DNA of 64,000 nucleotides from a virus: the IMG/VR virus record IMGVR_UViG_3300020173_000943, positions 1-64,000 of that record. One strand, written 5' to 3'. The stretch's first letter is position 1. Each line of letters starts with the position of its first letter. Of this stretch, positions 61,101 through 64,000 are shown one piece after another. The notes below the pieces were generated by a model. It saw nothing but the letters and a program-made list of their open reading frames with translations, had not been told where the DNA came from and did no database searches. The position numbers and the translations under genes were made by a program.

Positions 61101-64000
61101 TGATACACTATCATCAAGTGGTGCACCAACTGCTAGTAACTCGCCGTCGTCGGATAGCGAAATTGCTGAAGCATATTTTGTAGATGTTACCGGAGTGTTA
61201 ATAACTTGAGTGTATTCGAAATGTCCGTTTTCAAATCTATAAATTGCAATTTTAGGACTTGCATTTTCAAAGTCTGCAACAGTTGCTAATACTCTACCAT
61301 TTTTACTTACTGTAAACGGATGTGCAAAGTTATACAATGTGCCACCGTCATTATCAAACGTACTGTCACCATCTGGTTGATAGCCGCTAGTGTTTGGAAC
61401 ATGTCCTAAGAAATCTGTGTGCAATGGAAGTAATTTCCAACTTGCTGAAAATGCTGATGCAACTTGATTAGTTATGCTTTGATAAAACTGATTATTATAA
61501 AGTACAATGTCATTAGTGTAATATGGAGAAGCATCACTAAATACTCCTTTATATAAAGGATCACGTGTAACTTGCCATTCATATTCACCAAGTTCGTCAG
61601 ATCCGTTTTTAATAAAATGTATTCTTCCTGGATTTGAACCTGTTCCGTCACCTGGAGCACTTACAAATAATGTATATAAATTATTGTGTTTAGTTACTTC
61701 AAGTTGTGTACCTAAGTTTTTATTATCGCCTCTTAGTAAATTTGTATATCCACGTTGTAAGCTATACTCTCCGCTACCTGTTTTATTATAAACAAAGTAT
61801 GCTCCTTCATTGCTGTATGAACTTGCAATTCCGTCTGCTGGATCAATTGGTATATTAAGTATTTGTGTATATTCTTTGTTAAGCGGAGATGGAATATTTG
61901 CAGGACGAGATGCGCCAAGTATTGTTTGTTGTTTATAAAACTGGAACTCAATTTCATTTTTAAATGACGGACTTTGTACTTGTAGTAATGTACTGTCGTT
62001 ATTTCTAACAATAATATACTTTCCTGAATAACTGGTTGTTAAATCAGTTGATTCCATTCTTCCTGTTAATCTGTTGAACCCTTGTCCTTGCCAGTTACTA
62101 ATATATAAATCACCCGTAGCACCATGTAGATTGCCGTAACTAAATGTGCCTGTTAAATTTTTAACAAATACTCTTGCACCAAGTAATGATTCTTGTACAT
62201 ACACTACTTCTGCATAAGCACCAGTAAACGGTTCTGTTACTATATCTCCTTCAACAGGCACGTATGGTACTTGCACCGGAGGAGGTGTAAAATTAGTAAA
62301 CGTAATATCAATGTATCCGTCCCATAAATCATAAACAACGTGTGGTTGATTTAAATAATTAACCGATAGTCCTAATACTGACGGATCATAAATTGTGTTC
62401 AAACTATCTTTAATTTGATTTATGGACATTTGGAATGTGTCAGCTACATTAAGTCCATCTGTAATAGTTTTAGGAGATCTAATAAACCAATACGGCTCTG
62501 TAACAGGAAGTCCAAGTTTATCGTAATGGCTTAGTATTCCTATTTTTCCGCCTCTAGTTGGATTTCCTAAATCTTGGTTAAATGCATAAACATCATCCAT
62601 TGTATTTGCTGTAATCTCTGCTGAACGACTTTCTGATGCTAGTACAATATCACCAATAACGATATTTGGAATTGTAATTTCTTTTTCTGTAGTTGTAAAA
62701 CTAGAAATGCCGTCAATTCTCCACCAGCCGCCAAATGCCGAACTAGGATTAGTAAATTCAACAGCTTCATATGTTCCCATACTAACACTATTTGTTATTA
62801 AGGTTCCTGATGACTCAAACTCACCATTAACATCAGTCATATAAAGCATTGCTGAACTAACATTGCTTATAATAATATCTTGTACTGTACCAATAGCAGT
62901 ATCAGTTGACACAATGTCTCCTACTGCTGGTATTCTTAATATATTTTCAACAAACAGAATTGCGTCAATTTTAGATGCAATAGGTTTGAGTCCTTCAAAA
63001 CTTGCAACACCTGGTCCGTTAACGCCAAATGGTAAAATGCCAGTTGGATAATTTTGAGAATATTGATTCCATTGTAAACTAATTTTATCGCCTGCCAATG
63101 ATCCTGTATATTGATTAAGTGGTGCTCTAACTAAAATATGATCTGTTGCACCGTCAAAGCTATAGCGGCCGCGGATTGCATATACAGTCTCTGGATATGC
63201 TCCGTCTTTAAAAGTTGGTACTGCAACATCATGTGATGCATAATAACTGTTAAAACTAAATGCGCCTGATGCCGCAGAAATATCGTAGTTTGCCTTCCAT
63301 ATTCCTTGTTGGTAGGACACAATGTCGCCTGCTGTATAATTTTCACTATTTGAAAACGGACCTTTGTATAATGTTTTAACATTACTTGCTTGAGGTGCTC
63401 CAATTATTAAAAATTCACCATCTTCGGATATAGCGACTGACTTACCAAAGTTACCGTTGCCGGCATAATAAAGCGATCCAGGAGCTTCAATAGTTTGTAA
63501 ATGATTGAAGTCAACTGTATCTGTAGTTCTGCCAAATAAGTATACTTCATTATTTCCTGGTGTTGCTATTGCAAGTGTTGTATTTCTACTGTCAGCGGCA
63601 ATTACTTTTCCAAACTCTACACTTGAATCACTAGTTTTAACATTTGATATTGTTTGTTGTTGTACATGCACTGGATCATTTTTTAATACTAGCCAGTTAT
63701 TGTCAATATCTTTATCAATCCAAATAGTTTCGCCAACTTTTAAATCATTGTTATAGTCTGATAGTAATAAATTTGCAGTATCAAACCCAGCTGTTCTATT
63801 AGAATTAAACTTAGTAACAAAACCATTAACAAGTTCAGCATCTTCAGTTTCGCCGTTTGGATAACAAATTAAAGTATCAAGTTCGTTACGTTTGACTCTA
63901 TAGAATTTTTCTGCTCCAGCAACATCAACTACACCGACAATTTCGTCAACTGTGTATTTTGACTGCCTACTAAGTGTTAAGACTAATTCTTCTACTCCAG
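55113..64000 (-). CDS. Giant virion-associated protein, N-terminus outside window
   Basis: More than 2,960 residues: no stop codon occurs between 55113 and 64000 on the minus strand, and the GTG at 63669-63671 is only an internal valine (the frame continues through WIDKDIDNNWLVLKNDP). The N-terminal half visible has FG-GAP-like propeller units such as FGKSVAISEDGEFLIIGAP and ELLAVGAPLDDS, then FGQTVDFSGNELMVSS. The middle has GSGY-type modules. The C-terminal part repeats FTGxGST-type modules at least five times. No signal peptide or enzyme motif is visible. A large fibre or tail-tip protein is most likely. Confidence 0.85.
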   Translation of the reverse strand, partial: GVEELVLTLSRQSKYTVDEIVGVVDVAGAEKFYRVKRNELDTLICYPNGETEDAELVNGFVTKFNSNRTAGFDTANLLLSDYNNDLKVGETIWIDKDIDNNWLVLKNDPVHVQQQTISNVKTSDSSVEFGKVIAADSRNTTLAIATPGNNEVYLFGRTTDTVDFNHLQTIEAPGSLYYAGNGNFGKSVAISEDGEFLIIGAPQASNVKTLYKGPFSNSENYTAGDIVSYQQGIWKANYDISAASGAFSFNSYYASHDVAVPTFKDGAYPETVYAIRGRYSFDGATDHILVRAPLNQYTGSLAGDKISLQWNQYSQNYPTGILPFGVNGPGVASFEGLKPIASKIDAILFVENILRIPAVGDIVSTDTAIGTVQDIIISNVSSAMLYMTDVNGEFESSGTLITNSVSMGTYEAVEFTNPSSAFGGWWRIDGISSFTTTEKEITIPNIVIGDIVLASESRSAEITANTMDDVYAFNQDLGNPTRGGKIGILSHYDKLGLPVTEPYWFIRSPKTITDGLNVADTFQMSINQIKDSLNTIYDPSVLGLSVNYLNQPHVVYDLWDGYIDITFTNFTPPPVQVPYVPVEGDIVTEPFTGAYAEVVYVQESLLGARVFVKNLTGTFSYGNLHGATGDLYISNWQGQGFNRLTGRMESTDLTTSYSGKYIIVRNNDSTLLQVQSPSFKNEIEFQFYKQQTILGASRPANIPSPLNKEYTQILNIPIDPADGIASSYSNEGAYFVYNKTGSGEYSLQRGYTNLLRGDNKNLGTQLEVTKHNNLYTLFVSAPGDGTGSNPGRIHFIKNGSDELGEYEWQVTRDPLYKGVFSDASPYYTNDIVLYNNQFYQSITNQVASAFSASWKLLPLHTDFLGHVPNTSGYQPDGDSTFDNDGGTLYNFAHPFTVSKNGRVLATVADFENASPKIAIYRFENGHFEYTQVINTPVTSTKYASAISLSDDGELLAVGAPLDDSVSNDNGKVYLYKNNEGIFEEFQSLFSPDSSVAERFGQTVDFSGNELMVSSQGGNLVDNTSFDRYEVPMEPQPQTYLDDSTLVTAQYVNNKESDLASETTFDNNLTQFSKENLDSGEVFVYQYIGGYLLYAEKLTFNNSNVERFGEFIHASSNHIYVSMPELSSSNTGNNFIGTVVDYKRQRNELPWSGYRNPTKQVNLSKFKGVFIYNKDGSGTSTQLDYIDAIQGKIAGPAEEELAFTTPFDPATYTTSDQTTVNVDTENYWADEHVGKLWWDISTVQWIEPYQSNIIYNTANFNKLMVGASVDVYEWVESTLTPTQWLALADTEEGLSRGISGTPKYGTNTFVTKRLFNNASSKFYNRYYYWVKNTKIIPNLENRKSSAYDVAQLIEDPAAQGYKFVAIYGNNRFGLYNCTGLVEEDKKAINFRYWTIKNQDINSHNQYQIISDGLPTSKPKKDLEQKWVDSLVGVDVYNRPVPDPALAFKQKYGILNRPRQSMFKNNIEALKQVIERTNRVLAEQLIVDEYNFDQLLSKDPAPDLISSKYDVEIDTYSEISFVNISKVKPATLTPIFEEGKLIRVDITNPGSGYITVPTYEFEQVGDGVDAQVILTLNNSGGIASVTVRNPGKNYSTNTNLAVRLFSVLVKSDENVGNKWSIFEYNTASEQYQRTSTQSYDVSAWWDYIDWYASGYSKFTEVDYIIEQSYLLTSLDDTLGDIVKIKNIGAGGWLLLEKISNEEASDYTSNYRTIGRENGTIKFKESLYNFAISYVGFDGLSYDTSFYDNQPTRELRIILKALRDDIFVDALEVEYNQLFLASIRYAFAEQPFVDWAFKTSFIKAKHNAGELQQKVTFQNDSLPSYEDFVKETKPFKTKIREYLSNYTKTDSTSSSISDFDFAPQYNEDTQKIEPASVKVKDNLIYGQDVLLDSYPNKHWVDNVGFEVTSCSISDKGLGYTEIPIIKFVGGGGTGAKALAKLGSGGSIVNIEVTNPGSGYLSAPDIEIEGSLSTVNESRIAKASAQLGNSKIRAMHLRSKFDRVSGTFLITTLAETQTFTGNNSLTRFDVKWPMDVRRNQVTITVDGIEELQGNYSVTNTEYTDKSYTRYKGRIIFDNPPANNAVIVVTYKKDVSMLQAQDRINLFYNPTTGQLGNDISQLMDGIDYGGVQVKSFAFNTGTGYGNEPYYTTTWDSYDATYEDEIFQLDGSTQVLTLSAPLANGVTYNVYKNGIRIDDPEYDGSTVPGNPNAVMLSLVGDGVTDTFAIDNDKITTNTNDVIVIRKSTSDGSFLPDADAYDTMIQGGNMAYETAKGINAEEIVVDGDGFVTPLTSKGPEELVPGQLLDSVNIKVYDRINDGSSIINNYNYIYEASNTFKLDRVPASNKDIFVKANGTILDSSKFTVNYQEKTLQLDPSVAIVAGNPVNIITMSANGENILDADTFTGDGSTSVFVTSVKFKQGLSLFITQDGEPIDAVLAETDSTYETSGQVLLRLPVAPLPGKLIQYVIYDSSAKSFSQISVEEFTGTGSNQIFNLTTAPFTQRPLATSVVVKVGNKILTPGYNQQYVVSAVREYKLRDWQVGLAQIPAEKIKVFLNSVELDQSTGYIWNRFNSSVELFPGIGENGDILDVYLLGDGEYDFGQFDNNGFWVETPNTLYLTTAPMSGEKITVYQFSNHDVAKIERINLDVVARSTVTIGTPEYSEYNQLANGFIKLRTPAIDTQYVWLTKNGTLLSPNVEYALLEDNVTVKVSIDIDANDELEVIHFSNSTIIPKFGFSQFKDMLNRTHFKRLGDEVRYFLAEDLNYYDTSIKVSNADLLPFPNKERSIPGIVFINGERIEYYLKEGGVLRQLRRGTLGTGIATVHAKGTELIDQSNKQTVPYQDRTLQQTFTADGSTSSIVVDFIPKSVHEFEIFVAGKRLRKNAINTYDPTVDLDSPEADIVMPAEFSVDGVTSTVVLAETPPINTKIVVVRRIGRPWTDSGIPLHRQENDIARFLRTTEAALPK
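55440..57970 (-). repeat. Repeated FTGxGST-type modules in the giant protein
   Basis: At least five copies of a protein module read as F-T-G/A-x-G-S-T ... F-x-x ... V/F-x-V-x-x-x-G: near 55470 (FTADGST), 56550 (FTGTGSN), 56800 (FTGDGST), 57360 (VGDGVTDTF) and 57945 (FTGNNSLTRF). Each is followed about 25 residues later by a glycine after a strand. The DNA itself is not identical, so this is protein-level repetition. Confidence 0.6.

Noticed and set aside
63669-63671. GTG at 63671 as start of the giant gene
   Set aside because: The same frame stays open to base 64000 with protein-like sequence before it and no ribosome site, so it is an internal codon.
1-64000. CRISPR arrays, insertion sequences, integrase, tRNA genes
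   Set aside because: I saw no regular direct repeats with spacers, no transposase or recombinase motifs and no cloverleaf-like intergenic sequence; gaps are too short to hide most of these. A tRNA scan would settle the last point.

Overview
The window is one long, gene-packed piece of an AT-rich, tailed-phage genome, most probably a marine T4-like myovirus (contractile-tailed, related to the cyanophage and pelagiphage T4 superfamily). Reasons: almost every gene overlaps or abuts the next; there is a T4-type 5'-3' exonuclease; a tail-collar fibre gene and several fibre paralogues are present; and motifs matching the T4-type late promoter (NATAAATA) stand before structural and accessory genes, while consensus sigma-70-type promoters (TTGACA-N17-TATAAT) stand before metabolic genes. 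No photosynthesis genes, integrase, tRNA or CRISPR were seen, so a heterotrophic marine host is as likely as a cyanobacterium. No intergenic gap exceeds 100 bases. Family names are my reading of motifs; no database search was run.

Layout. (1) 1-12577, all plus strand: nucleotide and small-molecule genes (phosphoribosyltransferase fragment, HIT hydrolase, GTP cyclohydrolase I, QueE, exonuclease), two SGNH-like proteins, a MoxR ATPase plus VWA/metallopeptidase pair split by a strong terminator and a consensus promoter, and many small genes of the kind conserved in marine T4-like phages. (2) 12628-14001: a tail-fibre-like gene behind a late promoter. (3) 14046-48162: a 34-kb accessory island in alternating strand blocks (plus 14046-15264, minus 15194-23113, plus 23153-29061, minus 29042-39963, plus 40025-42155, minus 42133-48162). 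It holds nine radical SAM enzymes besides QueE, seven Asp/Asn-hydroxylase-like Fe(II)/2-oxoglutarate oxygenases, a flavin halogenase-like protein, a cysteine-less thioredoxin, a lidless AMP-ligase core, a GNAT-like protein, two methyltransferase-like proteins, an SDR, a phosphatase, a kinase-like protein, a nucleotide-sugar dehydrogenase, four or five glycosyltransferases, two SGNH-like proteins, three beta-propeller-like proteins and one short fibre-like protein. (4) 48214-64000, minus strand: virion genes, namely a structural protein, three tandem fibre paralogues (one with a gp12-type collar domain), a short structural protein, and a giant protein of more than 2,960 residues that runs off the right edge.

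How the parts may work together. FolE and QueE make the first and third intermediates of 7-deazaguanine (preQ0) synthesis, used for DNA or tRNA modification. The island sits between two sets of fibre genes and carries its own late promoters, so the simplest idea is a system that chemically decorates a virion protein, a glycan or a peptide late in infection. That role is inference: no substrate is shown by the sequence.
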